This document shows, piece by piece, positions 26,399 through 35,423 of a stretch of 64,000 nucleotides of DNA. The stretch covers positions 2,144,002 to 2,208,001 of the forward strand of contig NC_020134.1 in assembly GCF_000331995.1 (NCBI RefSeq), written 5' to 3'. Origin of the DNA: Thermoclostridium stercorarium subsp. stercorarium DSM 8532. GTDB taxonomy: Bacteria > Bacillota > Clostridia > DSM-8532. A program made the translations under genes and the position numbers. A model generated the notes under the pieces. It saw nothing but the letters and a program-made list of their open reading frames with translations, was not told the origin of the DNA and did not search any database. Numbering within the stretch: the first letter of the stretch is position 1; each line of letters begins with the position of its first letter.

Positions 26399-26435
26399 AG
26401 CCGGAAGCGCGGATAATGGCGCCTCCGGCTTTATT
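26399..26435 (+). terminator. Terminator between convergent mgtE and feoB
   Basis: AGCCGGA (26399-26405) pairs with TCCGGCT (26424-26430) with an inner GCGC helix, followed by TTATT. Confidence 0.7.
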
Positions 26436-26453
26436 GCCCTGTTATTAAGAATA

Positions 26454-28604
26454 TTAAACCAGCCCAAGAAGCCGTGCGCCGTTTGCCACGATAAAACAAA
26501 TAACAAAGCCCGCCAGCGTGGGTATCGCAAACGCGGCCAGTGCCCATTTTACACTTCCTGCTTCTTTCTTTATCGTCCACAGGGTTGTACCGCACGGAAA
26601 ATGCATCAGCGAGAACAGCATAACGCATAAACCTGTAACCCATGTCCATCCGTTGGATACCAGAAGGTTTTTCAGGTCTTCCAGTGAGCTGGGTTCAAGC
26701 ATTGCCCCTGCTGACAAATAACTCATTACGATAATCGGAATAACAATTTCATTGGCAGGCAAACCAAGTATAAAGGCCATTAAAATATAACCGTCCATTC
26801 CGAGCATTTTCCCGAAAGGATCCAGAAAATTTGCGGCGTGGGTCAGAAGGCTTGCATCGTTGATTTTTATATTCGCCATCAGCCATATAACAATTCCCGC
26901 AGGCGCGGCGATCGCAACGGCGCGGCCCAGGACAAAAAGCGTCCTGTCAAAAACCGAACGTATAAGAATACGTCCCACCTGAGGCTTCCGGTAGGGAGGC
27001 AGCTCGAGCGTAAATGAGGACGGGAACCCTTTTAAAACCGTTTTGGAAAGAATTTTGGAAACGAGAAGTGTCATCAATATTCCCAAAATCACAACAGCGG
27101 TTACGGCGAGGGTTGAAATGAGCGACTTGAAATTTTCACTGACCACCCCGCCGATAAAAATAACGCTCATTGCTATAAGTGTAGGAAACCGTCCGTTACA
27201 GGGGACGAAATTATTCGTAAGTATTGCAATCAAACGCTCCCTTGGGGAGTCAATTATCCTGCACCCAACTACCCCCGCAGCGTTACAGCCGAAACCCATG
27301 CACATAGTCAGCGCCTGTTTCCCGTGAGCGCAGGCTTTCTTGAAAAAATTGTCCAGGTTAAACGCCACCCTCGGCAAATACCCTAAATCCTCAAGAAGCG
27401 TGAACAGCGGAAAGAAAATCGCCATTGGCGGAAGCATTACGGAGACAACCCAGGCAAGGGTTCGGAACATTCCAAGTACCAATATGTCATGAAGCCATGC
27501 CGGCCAGCGGCGGGTTATAAAAAGTGAACTTAGTTTTTCCTCAATTCCGAACAGAAAATCTGCCAAAAGCCCTGACGGTAAGCTCGCCCCCTCAATGGTA
27601 ATCCAGAATACCACTGCCAAAAGGGCAAGCATAACGGGAAAGCCAAACACTTTTGAAGTCAGAATTCTGTCAATTTTTCTGTCGAACCGGTCATACTGCC
27701 TGTTTGCAAATGTAACTGTCATGCTGCTTATTTCCTCGGCAATTTTTATTAACCGGGTTACGATTCTGTCGCGGAATACATCTGTCGTAACGCCTTTGCC
27801 GGCAAGATATTCTTTTGCTTTATTCAGCAGTTCAGCCAGTTCATTGTCACTCATAAGATCAAAGCCAAGATACCTGTTTATGGAGTTTAGTAGGGTTTTA
27901 TCCCCGTCCAGCAGCCTCAGCGCAACCCACCGCGGGTTTATTCTGCCTTCGGTTAGTTGCTGAATTTTGGGCTGTATCAGAGCAACCGCATATTCAATTT
28001 CATCGTCATATGTAATTTTTATAGGTTTTAGCGGTATCCGCCCGCCCGATACCTCATAAACCGCATCCATCAGTTCGTTAAGTCCTTTTTTAATCCGAGC
28101 CGCCGTTGCAACAACAGGCACGCCAAGGATCTCGGAAAGCTTATCGCAGTTTATGCGTATTTTCTTTCTTTGCGCTTCATCAATCAGATTCACACAGACA
28201 ACAACACGTTCGGTTATTTCGAGGGTCTGAAGCACCAGGTTCAGGTTTCTTTCAAGGCATGTGGCGTCAGTAACCACTACAACCGCGTCAGGATTTCCAA
28301 AACAGACAAAATCCCGTGCAATTTCCTCCTCTGCCGAGTTTGCCATAAGCGAATAAGTGCCGGGTATATCCACCAAAATAAAATTTTTGTCCTTGTATTT
28401 GTACCTTCCCTGGGCATTCGTAACGGTTTTCCCCGGCCAGTTTCCGGTATGCTGGTTAAGTCCCGTTAAACTGTTAAAAACAGTGCTTTTCCCTACATTA
28501 GGATTTCCGGAAAGTGCTACCACCTTGTCGTCCGGTGTAATACGCTCAATTTTCAGCTCACTTTGCAATAGACTTATACCGGTGGATTTGTTTGTAAGCC
28601 CCAT
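26454..28604 (-). CDS. feoB: Ferrous iron transporter FeoB
   Basis: A 716-residue FeoB. The N-terminal G domain has G1 GNPNVGKST, G3 DIPGTYSL and G4 NLIDE-type motifs, followed by the helical GDI-like domain and a C-terminal membrane region with two Gate motifs (LPPMAIFFPLFTLLEDLGYLPRVAF; MGFGCNAAGVVG). It imports Fe2+ across the membrane. ATG 28604 is preferred over 28613, which directly abuts the GGAGG site. It follows feoA by 28 nt. Confidence 0.95.
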   Translation of the reverse strand: MGLTNKSTGISLLQSELKIERITPDDKVVALSGNPNVGKSTVFNSLTGLNQHTGNWPGKTVTNAQGRYKYKDKNFILVDIPGTYSLMANSAEEEIARDFVCFGNPDAVVVVTDATCLERNLNLVLQTLEITERVVVCVNLIDEAQRKKIRINCDKLSEILGVPVVATAARIKKGLNELMDAVYEVSGGRIPLKPIKITYDDEIEYAVALIQPKIQQLTEGRINPRWVALRLLDGDKTLLNSINRYLGFDLMSDNELAELLNKAKEYLAGKGVTTDVFRDRIVTRLIKIAEEISSMTVTFANRQYDRFDRKIDRILTSKVFGFPVMLALLAVVFWITIEGASLPSGLLADFLFGIEEKLSSLFITRRWPAWLHDILVLGMFRTLAWVVSVMLPPMAIFFPLFTLLEDLGYLPRVAFNLDNFFKKACAHGKQALTMCMGFGCNAAGVVGCRIIDSPRERLIAILTNNFVPCNGRFPTLIAMSVIFIGGVVSENFKSLISTLAVTAVVILGILMTLLVSKILSKTVLKGFPSSFTLELPPYRKPQVGRILIRSVFDRTLFVLGRAVAIAAPAGIVIWLMANIKINDASLLTHAANFLDPFGKMLGMDGYILMAFILGLPANEIVIPIIVMSYLSAGAMLEPSSLEDLKNLLVSNGWTWVTGLCVMLFSLMHFPCGTTLWTIKKEAGSVKWALAAFAIPTLAGFVICFIVANGARLLGLV

Positions 28605-28632
28605 TTTGTGCATCCTCCTCCAATAGATTCAG

Positions 28633-28872
28633 CTAAGCCATTTCAACAAGAATTTTTCCGGCTTCTTCCGACCTCAGCGCCATTACCGCTCCGCGGATAT
28701 AATAAGCCGTCGGATCTCCGGACGGGCTTTTCTGAACGGCCTCCACAACCGTGTCGGGTATAAGCCCGATGTCCAGCATCCTTCTGCGGATAATCCCTTC
28801 GGATATCAGTTTTACAACTTTACCCTTTTTGCCTATCGGCAGACAGTTTAAAGGAACAATTCTTTTACTCAT
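28633..28872 (-). CDS. feoA: Ferrous iron transport protein FeoA
   Basis: About 79 residues with the SH3-like FeoA fold (CLPIGKKGKVVKLISEGIIRRRMLDIGLIPDTVVEAV ... GDPTAYYIRGAVMALRSEEAGKILVE). It partners FeoB in Fe2+ uptake, probably by binding its cytoplasmic part. Several in-frame ATGs exist (28887, 28878, 28872); the last has the best spacing to GGGGG. Confidence 0.9.
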   Translation of the reverse strand: MSKRIVPLNCLPIGKKGKVVKLISEGIIRRRMLDIGLIPDTVVEAVQKSPSGDPTAYYIRGAVMALRSEEAGKILVEMA

Positions 28873-28891
28873 CTCCATTTCCCCCATATTG

Positions 28892-28941
28892 TATTGGTTT
28901 AAAACTTTAGCGGCGGCTAATTTTTTTATTCAAAACCAATA
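28892..28941. promoter_or_regulatory. Candidate DtxR-type operator between feoA and its regulator
   Basis: TTAGCGGCGGCTAA (28907-28920) has the TTAG-N6-CTAA form of DtxR-type boxes. It is nested between inverted arms TATTGGTTT (28892-28900) and AAACCAATA (28933-28941). The location between divergent feoA and a DtxR-family gene suggests iron-dependent control of both. Confidence 0.4.
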
Positions 28942-29017
28942 TATGAAACATAAACTGCCGGTGTTACGAATAAGGTTTGAATAGCGGTTAAATCAGTCCG
29001 ACGAAAGAGGTGGAAAT

Positions 29018-29530
29018 ATGAGCAAAGATAACGGATTCCACACCGTCAGGGGATATCAGCTGTTAAATCAGGAGAATAAACTTTTAACCTCAGGTATGGA
29101 GGATTATCTTGAAATGATATACAGGAACATGGAGACAGAAGGGTATATCAGAACAAACACGCTTTCGAAGCTTTTGAACGTCAGACCGTCCTCCGCCACA
29201 AAGATGGTTCAGAAACTTGCAAAACTCGGGCTTGTGGATTACCGGAAATATGACATCATTATCCTTACCGAAGCAGGAAAGAAATACGGCAAATTTCTGC
29301 TTGAACGGCATAAGGTTATTGAAAGGTTTCTGAGAAACATCGGGATTACCGAAAACATTCTTGCGGAAACCGAGCTGATCGAGCATAATATAGGTTTAAA
29401 TACAATGAAAAACATCGACATGCTGAACATGTTTTTTGAAAAAAACCCTGATATTCTTGAAAAATTCAAAAGGTTCATCGAAGCGCGGCAGGACTCCGAA
29501 AAAGACGGAAACAGCGGCAAAACCGATTGA
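29018..29530 (+). CDS. DtxR/MntR-family metal-dependent regulator
   Basis: A 170-residue DtxR-family repressor: winged helix (about 28-85: MEDYLEMIYRNM, TNTLSKLLNVRPSSATKMVQKLAKLGLVDY) and a dimerisation/metal-binding helix region (ERHKVIERFLRNIGITENILAETELIEHNIG) with the conserved Glu and His ligands. It has no C-terminal SH3 domain. Divergent to feoAB, it most likely represses Fe2+ import when iron is plentiful; a manganese role is the alternative. The gene is preceded by AAAGAGGTGG. Confidence 0.85.
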   Translation: MSKDNGFHTVRGYQLLNQENKLLTSGMEDYLEMIYRNMETEGYIRTNTLSKLLNVRPSSATKMVQKLAKLGLVDYRKYDIIILTEAGKKYGKFLLERHKVIERFLRNIGITENILAETELIEHNIGLNTMKNIDMLNMFFEKNPDILEKFKRFIEARQDSEKDGNSGKTD

Positions 29531-29539
29531 AAGTCCGGG

Positions 29540-32194
29540 TTAAACGTCATCCTCGCTCAATAGATTCCGCATCTGTTTTTTGGTTTCTTCTGACAGTTTA
29601 TCCATCAGAAAATTCCGGTCCACCGGCTGTTTTTCCTTATATATTCTAACAATGGTTTCGTTTGTAAATTTCACCTTTTCCCTGAGTTCAGACGCCGACA
29701 TAAGGGCACAGCCCTCGCCCCTGATAATGACCTGCTGCAAACCGTCCGACGTTGCAACGGTTATATCGAATTTTTCACTGTTGTCGTGGGCGAATTTTTC
29801 AATGTACTGGTCGGCGGTCTGAGCCTCTTTGGTATAGACCACATAAATGTTTCCGTATTCCAGGAATTCTTCCGGATGCCCCTGAACACGGTAGGCGTCA
29901 AACACAACAATAACCTCACAGTCTTCCACGCTTTTGTATTTGCTCAGCCAGTCCAGAAGCCTCGACTTTGCGGCATCCATGTTTTCTTTTGCCATTTCCT
30001 TAAGTTCGGGCCATGCAAAAATAATATTATACCCGTCCACCAGGAGATACTTTTCTTTGTTCTCCTTAGGCCTCCCTATATACAACGACTGGCTGTAACC
30101 GCCTGCTTTTTCTTTTGCGGGCTTTCTCTTTCGCCACGAGGATTTTTTTCCCTGATTGGAAAAATATGTTCTTTGGAGAATTCTGTCAACCTCTTCAGCT
30201 GAGATCCATTTTTCATGCGTATATAACTTTTCTCGGTCCTGTTCGGCGTCATCGGAACTGTTTCTTGCCTGAAACCAGCTTTCCACGTGCATGTATTCCT
30301 TAACCATGTACCACGGAACATAAAAGCTTGTACCGTTCGCGCAGAATACCGACCCCGTCGGGTTTTCAAAGTCTTTCTCCGAATCGTATCCAATTTCGGC
30401 TATCACTTCCTCGGGATTGTGGCAGATATCGTATCCTTTCAGTGTGCAGAATAGCTTTCCAAGCCCCTTTGTATACGCCGTTACATCTTTCTGATAGTTC
30501 TGAAAGGTTGAAACAGGCGCACTCCCGGTGATAATCGCCATATCATCCCTTACCTGAGAAATCTGGCATGTTCCATGCATCCTTTCGATGTCGGCCATCG
30601 CACGGCCCACCATTTTTTCGGGGATCTCAAGCTGAAAAGAGTAATACGGTTCGAGAAGCACCGACTGCGCCTCCTTTAAACCCTGTCGCACGGCGCGGTA
30701 GGTGGCCTCCCTGAAGTCTCCGCCGTCAGTATGCTTATTATGCGCCTTTCCCGACACCAGTGTTATTTTCATATCGGTAATCGGCGAGCCTGTAAGAACT
30801 CCTTTATGGACTTTCTCCCTGAGATGTGTCATGATAAGGTTTTTCCAGTTCCTGCTCAGCACATCGTCGCTGCAGTCCACCGCAAATTCAAGGCCGCTTC
30901 CGCGCTCTGCCGGTTCCAGCAGAAGGTGGACCTCGGCGTAATGCCGCAGCGGTTCAAAATGCCCTACCCCTTCGACTGTATTGGCAATTGTCTCCTTGTA
31001 AACAACGCGGCCCGAATCAAAGGAAACATCAACGCCATATCGGTCTTTTATCATACTTTGAAGAATTTCAAGCTGCACTTCACCCATTATCTGAACCTGA
31101 ATCTCCTTAAGCTGTTCATTCCAGACAATACGTAGAGCCGGTTCTTCTTCTTCCAGCTCTCTGAGCTTCGGCAGCATCATCCTCGGATCACAGCCTTCGG
31201 GAAGCACAATACGGTATGACAGGACAGGTTCAAGAACGGGCACAAAAAAATCCTTCTCCTCTCCCAGCCCTTCGCCGGCCCTGGTATGGGTAAGTCCCGT
31301 AACGGCGCATACCGTTCCCGCTTCTGCTTCATTTACAGCTTCAAACTTCTGCCCCGAATAAATTCTAATTTGCGTAACCTTTTCTTCCCATTCGCCGCTT
31401 TTTACAACATCCCGGACATTCAGCTTTCCGCCCGTTATTTTCATATACGTAAGGCGGTTTCCCTTCTCATCCCTTCCTATTTTAAAAACCCTTGCTGAAA
31501 ATCTTTTCGGATATACAGGCATTTCTGAATATTCCACAATACCGTTCATAAACTCTTCCACGCCGTCAAGTTTTAAAGCCGAACCGAAATAACACGGAAA
31601 CACTTCCCTTTTCTTTATTGCCCCCCGGATAATGTTATTATCAATACTTCCCGTTTCAATAAATGCGTCCATCAGCACTTCGCCGCACATGGCCAGCTGT
31701 TCATAAAAATCATTGCTCCCGATATGCGTAAAATCCACGCAGCGGTCGGAAAGCCTCCTTTTCAGTTCCGTCATTAAGGTATCCTTATCGTTCCTTCTCT
31801 GATCCATTTTATTTACAAATATAAACACCGGTATCCGGTATATATCAAGAAGACGCCACAAAGTTTTCGTATGGCTCTGAATACCGTCCGAACCGCTAAT
31901 CACCAGTATGGCATAATCCAGCACCTGAAGGGTTCTTTCCATTTCGGTCGAAAAATCCACATGTCCGGGGGTGTCCAGCAGGGTTATTTGTATATCCCCT
32001 ATTTTAAACACCGCCTGCTTCGAGAATATTGTGATTCCCCGCGCCCTTTCCAATTCGTAAGTATCAAGGAAGGTGTCCTTATTGTCCACCCTTCCGAGTT
32101 TCCTTATCCTGCCGCTCAAATACAGCATGCTTTCCGATAATGTTGTTTTTCCTGCATCCACATGCGCAAGTATTCCTATAACCAGATTTTTCAT
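29540..32194 (-). CDS. TetM-like ribosomal-protection GTPase fused to Rae1/YacP NYN nuclease domain
   Basis: An 884-residue fusion. Residues 1 to about 650 follow the EF-G-like ribosomal-protection family (TetM/TetO): AHVDAGKTT G1, DTPGHVDF G3, NKMDQ G4, and domains through the C-terminal GKAHNKHTDGGDFREATYRAVRQGL region. After a basic linker (residues about 655-714), residues 715-884 form a complete YacP-like NYN domain (LLVDGYNIIFAWPELKEM, VVFDAYRVQG, EAQTADQYIEKF, VATSDGLQQV) with the four expected acidic residues. In Bacillus this domain alone is Rae1, an A-site mRNA endonuclease. Both halves act at the ribosomal A site. It is convergent with the DtxR gene. Tetracycline resistance cannot be assumed. 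Confidence 0.88.
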   Translation of the reverse strand: MKNLVIGILAHVDAGKTTLSESMLYLSGRIRKLGRVDNKDTFLDTYELERARGITIFSKQAVFKIGDIQITLLDTPGHVDFSTEMERTLQVLDYAILVISGSDGIQSHTKTLWRLLDIYRIPVFIFVNKMDQRRNDKDTLMTELKRRLSDRCVDFTHIGSNDFYEQLAMCGEVLMDAFIETGSIDNNIIRGAIKKREVFPCYFGSALKLDGVEEFMNGIVEYSEMPVYPKRFSARVFKIGRDEKGNRLTYMKITGGKLNVRDVVKSGEWEEKVTQIRIYSGQKFEAVNEAEAGTVCAVTGLTHTRAGEGLGEEKDFFVPVLEPVLSYRIVLPEGCDPRMMLPKLRELEEEEPALRIVWNEQLKEIQVQIMGEVQLEILQSMIKDRYGVDVSFDSGRVVYKETIANTVEGVGHFEPLRHYAEVHLLLEPAERGSGLEFAVDCSDDVLSRNWKNLIMTHLREKVHKGVLTGSPITDMKITLVSGKAHNKHTDGGDFREATYRAVRQGLKEAQSVLLEPYYSFQLEIPEKMVGRAMADIERMHGTCQISQVRDDMAIITGSAPVSTFQNYQKDVTAYTKGLGKLFCTLKGYDICHNPEEVIAEIGYDSEKDFENPTGSVFCANGTSFYVPWYMVKEYMHVESWFQARNSSDDAEQDREKLYTHEKWISAEEVDRILQRTYFSNQGKKSSWRKRKPAKEKAGGYSQSLYIGRPKENKEKYLLVDGYNIIFAWPELKEMAKENMDAAKSRLLDWLSKYKSVEDCEVIVVFDAYRVQGHPEEFLEYGNIYVVYTKEAQTADQYIEKFAHDNSEKFDITVATSDGLQQVIIRGEGCALMSASELREKVKFTNETIVRIYKEKQPVDRNFLMDKLSEETKKQMRNLLSEDDV

Positions 32195-32422
32195 ACTTTG
32201 ACACAAATCCCCCGCTGTCAGTATTATATGTCCATAATACCAGTTAATTTTTAATCGGACAAATTCCTGTTTTTGGAAACAAATAATTTACTTAAGCCAT
32301 GTCATATTATTTACCCTGATACATTAAATCTTCAAATAATTTTACATGGCAACCCGTTGACATACAACCTGTTAAATTAGAAGGCTGCGGTATACGTGCA
32401 AAAGACATGTATAAATTCGCCG

Positions 32423-33577
32423 CTAATCCCTGCAATTATTACTGCAATAAACCAGCATACCTCTGCAATAAGCAGCCGTTACGCCGAAATCATAATCAAG
32501 GACGGTAAGATCGGCATCATTTCCATATCTGATCTGCCCTTTTCTGTTTTCAACGCCAAGGACCCTTGCAGGGTTCAAAGTCGCCGCGAGAATTGCATTT
32601 TCAACTGAAACCGAACAACGTTCAACAAGGAATTTAACTCCTTCATTCATTTTCAGGGAGCTTCCCGCTATTGTGTCAGTTCCGAAATTTCGCGCCGTAC
32701 CGTTTTTGTCCAGCGACACTTTTACATTTGATATTTCATACACCCCTTCAGGAAGGCCTTTAACGCCTATAGCGTCAGTTACAAGTATTACATTTGAATT
32801 TCCTTTTGCATTAAACAGTATCTTTACCACACTCGGATGTACATGATATCCGTCGGCAATTACCTCCGCAAACGCATTGGAACTCATTAATGCGCCCGCA
32901 ACCGCAGGTTCCCGGTGATGAAGCCCTTTCATCGCATTGAAACTGTGCGTAAACGACATCGCGCCGTTTGCAAGAGCCAGCATTGCATTTTCAAAACTTG
33001 CCCCGCTGTGACCGATGGACACGGTAACCCCGTTCCGGGTTGCATAACGGATAAGTGCAAAATCACTGTCATGTTCACAGGCAATTGTCATATATTTAAT
33101 CGAGTTGTCCGCCGCTTTCTGATATTCCATGAATTCTTCAACCGATGGCGCCCTCAGATGATCCTTTATATGCATTCCTTTATGGTTGTAATCAATAAAC
33201 GGACCCTCAAGATGTATACCCAAAATTTCGGCACCGGAGTGATTCTGTTTCATTACGTCGGCAATATTTTTGAGTGCTCTTACTGTATTTTCCTTACTTT
33301 GCGTAGTGGTAGTGGGAAGAAACGCCGTAACGCCTTCAGAAGGCAAAGCTTTAAGCCACTTAATCAGTCCTTCGGGTGAAGGATCATCGGCGGAATAGCC
33401 ACCCATTCCGTGGGTATGTATGTCAATGAAACCGGGAACGATCAATTTATCTTCATAATCAGTATCGGGAACTGACTCACCGTAGGGTGAGATTTTTGAA
33501 ATTTTGCCGTTATCCATATGAATTTGAGCAGGAATAAACTGCCCCGAAACAAATACCATTTTACTCTGGATAATCAT
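32423..33577 (-). CDS. nagA: N-acetylglucosamine-6-phosphate deacetylase
   Basis: A 384-residue amidohydrolase: metal-site motifs HTHGMGGYSADD, GIHLEGPFID, GHSGASFE, THSFNAMKGLHHREP, ADGYHVHP and the catalytic VTDAIG. It deacetylates GlcNAc-6-phosphate to GlcN-6-phosphate, the substrate of NagB, in amino-sugar recycling or chitin use. ATG 33577 with AAGGAG 5 nt upstream is preferred to the longer frame from 33655. The 216-nt gap to the next gene (32207-32422) shows only the promoter of the TetM-like gene (TTGTCC-17-TATTAT on the minus strand). Confidence 0.95.
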   Translation of the reverse strand: MIIQSKMVFVSGQFIPAQIHMDNGKISKISPYGESVPDTDYEDKLIVPGFIDIHTHGMGGYSADDPSPEGLIKWLKALPSEGVTAFLPTTTTQSKENTVRALKNIADVMKQNHSGAEILGIHLEGPFIDYNHKGMHIKDHLRAPSVEEFMEYQKAADNSIKYMTIACEHDSDFALIRYATRNGVTVSIGHSGASFENAMLALANGAMSFTHSFNAMKGLHHREPAVAGALMSSNAFAEVIADGYHVHPSVVKILFNAKGNSNVILVTDAIGVKGLPEGVYEISNVKVSLDKNGTARNFGTDTIAGSSLKMNEGVKFLVERCSVSVENAILAATLNPARVLGVENRKGQIRYGNDADLTVLDYDFGVTAAYCRGMLVYCSNNCRD

Positions 33578-34014
33578 GTTCTCCTTCCTTTCGCCCAACC
33601 TGTAATAATGATTGTTTTCTGACACTAATATAGCATTGAAAATCCATGTATACAAATTAATTATTCCTGAACTTCAATTCTCCGGCATTATGAATCCTTG
33701 AATAGTTCGGCATATTTTTTCCGTCACCGGCAAACGTTATTTTCAAGCATATACAAAAAACACTATTCATCGGTATTATGCATCCTGTCTCTGCCGCGGA
33801 ATAATAAAATTCGATTTATATCTTCATTTTGTAAACTTTTTATATTATAATAAAGAACGGCTATGCAAATATTGCCAATATTTTTGGTTTTGCCTTTATG
33901 TACTGCTTCTGGAATTCCAGACATATATTTTAATCCCGAAGAGATTATAAATGTAAACAGAACTTTTGCGACAAAATCATCTGTTTTACCGAAAAATACG
34001 CGTAAGGTGAAGTT
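33578..34014. other. Divergent intergenic region between nagA and the M23 peptidase gene
   Basis: 437 nt without a supported gene. A 92-codon minus-strand frame (33763-34041) lies antisense to the start of the peptidase gene and has no ribosome-binding site or known motif. AT-rich stretches near 33840-33860 (TATTATAATAA) could be a -10 for the rightward genes, but no good -35 is seen. Confidence 0.5.
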
Positions 34015-34962
34015 ATGAAAAGGAAAAAAGGGAAAGCACAAAAAAGAAGGAAATATTTCACTTTAATGCTTATACCTCATAATTCCGGCAGGGTGAAAAC
34101 CTTGAAGACCACTCATCCTGTGCTGAAACTATTCCTGCTCGCGACATTTTTTGTGTCGGTAATAATGGCTCTTATTTATCAATTAATGCTCATAAAAGAA
34201 GAAAATCTGCGGCTGCGTAAAGAATACAGCGCTTTGAATTTATTTCTTACCGAACAACAAAAATTGGCCATTCAAAATTTATCTGTCATATCTGAAATAG
34301 AAAAACTTGAAAAAATTTCACAGGACAAAATCGAAGAATTTCATTATCAGATCCAGAACCTGGTGAAAAATTATATCGACAAGGAAACAAAAACACTTGC
34401 AATCAACAGATCAGCCATAGCATCAAATCCTGCGATCTCTTTCGCGGGTAAAATCTCGGAATTAAAAGCATTGCTGAAATTTCTTGAAGATGCCGATAAA
34501 GAAGAAGACAAACTTTTCTCTGAACTGGCTGAGAAAAAATTCGAGCTGGAGAATTATCTCAACAGCCTGCCTACAATCTGGCCGACCGAAGGTTTTATAG
34601 AGTCGGGATTTGGTAACAGACTTCATCCAATCTACAAGAAATATCATTCCCATACAGGGGTGGATATCGCAGGAGAGATAGGAAATCCAATATATGCAGC
34701 CGCATCAGGTACTGTTATAGCAGTAGGTAAAAACGGCGGATACGGGTACATGGTTGACATTGATCATGGGAATGGCCTGGTTACGCGTTATGCCCACTGT
34801 TCAAAAATCCTCGTAAAAAAGTGGCAGAAAGTTAAAGCAGGGGAAAAAATTGCAGAAGTCGGCGATACCGGAGTAACAACCGGGCCGCATCTGCATTTTG
34901 AAATATTACTGAACGGTGAACCCATAGATCCGGTTATATTCATTGGGACGGAACAAAATTAA
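34015..34962 (+). CDS. Membrane-anchored M23 (LytM/lysostaphin-like) peptidase
   Basis: A 315-residue protein with a basic N-terminus, one membrane segment (about 40-62), a coiled-coil region (about 62-190) and a C-terminal M23 domain. The zinc ligand motifs HSHTGVDIA and GPHLHFEI are both complete, so it should be an active cell-wall endopeptidase outside the membrane. It lies 22 nt before a bactofilin gene; bactofilin-M23 pairs shape cells and localise wall cutting in other bacteria. The ribosome-binding site is AAGGTGAAG. Confidence 0.9.
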   Translation: MKRKKGKAQKRRKYFTLMLIPHNSGRVKTLKTTHPVLKLFLLATFFVSVIMALIYQLMLIKEENLRLRKEYSALNLFLTEQQKLAIQNLSVISEIEKLEKISQDKIEEFHYQIQNLVKNYIDKETKTLAINRSAIASNPAISFAGKISELKALLKFLEDADKEEDKLFSELAEKKFELENYLNSLPTIWPTEGFIESGFGNRLHPIYKKYHSHTGVDIAGEIGNPIYAAASGTVIAVGKNGGYGYMVDIDHGNGLVTRYAHCSKILVKKWQKVKAGEKIAEVGDTGVTTGPHLHFEILLNGEPIDPVIFIGTEQN

Positions 34963-34984
34963 ATATATTCTGGAGGATGATATT

Positions 34985-35407
34985 ATGAAAAAAAATAAAC
35001 ATACAGTGATCGACACGGTTATCGGTGAAAATACGACAATTACGGGAAATATTGAGTCCGACGGTTCAATAAAGATAGAAGGACGTGTGGAAGGCGATAT
35101 TAAAGCGGCAGGGGATGTTACAGTTCTCGCCAATGGGGTTGTTAAAGGGAATATATGGTGTGAAAATGTTATTTTGTCCGGAACGGTTACAGGAAACATT
35201 TACGCCAGAAACAACCTGCATCTCGAATCAACCGCCCGCCTAAAGGGAGATGTGGAAATACATACTCTTGTATCCGACCAAGGAGCGGTTTTTGAAGGAA
35301 ACTGCAAAATGGTTGAACCTCCGGCTGATGAAGACAAAAACAGAAAAAAGAAATTTGAATTCAAACTTGGTAAGCCCCAGAACGAAGTTATAGAAAAAGA
35401 GGGTTGA
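34985..35407 (+). CDS. Bactofilin (polymer-forming cytoskeletal protein)
   Basis: A 140-residue bactofilin: a central right-handed beta-helix of repeating strands (TTITGNIESDGSIKIEGRVEGDIKAAGDV ... KGNIWCENVILSGTVTGNIYA) with short charged tails. It polymerises without nucleotide and probably scaffolds the M23 peptidase encoded just upstream. ATG 34985 has GGAGG 8-9 nt upstream. Confidence 0.92.
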   Translation: MKKNKHTVIDTVIGENTTITGNIESDGSIKIEGRVEGDIKAAGDVTVLANGVVKGNIWCENVILSGTVTGNIYARNNLHLESTARLKGDVEIHTLVSDQGAVFEGNCKMVEPPADEDKNRKKKFEFKLGKPQNEVIEKEG

Positions 35408-35423
35408 TCTATACCCTCTTTTT
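35394..35423. terminator. Bidirectional terminator between bactofilin and GltS-like genes
   Basis: AAAAAGAGGGT (35394-35404) and ACCCTCTTTTT (35413-35423) form a perfect stem with T-tracts on both strands, serving both convergent genes. Confidence 0.88.

Noticed and set aside
29540-32194. A tetracycline-resistance gene
   Set aside because: The family includes resistance proteins, but the NYN fusion and the chromosomal housekeeping setting without mobile elements make a resistance call unsupported.
33763-34041. A 92-codon minus-strand gene
   Set aside because: It overlaps the start of the M23 gene in antisense and has no ribosome-binding site or known motif.
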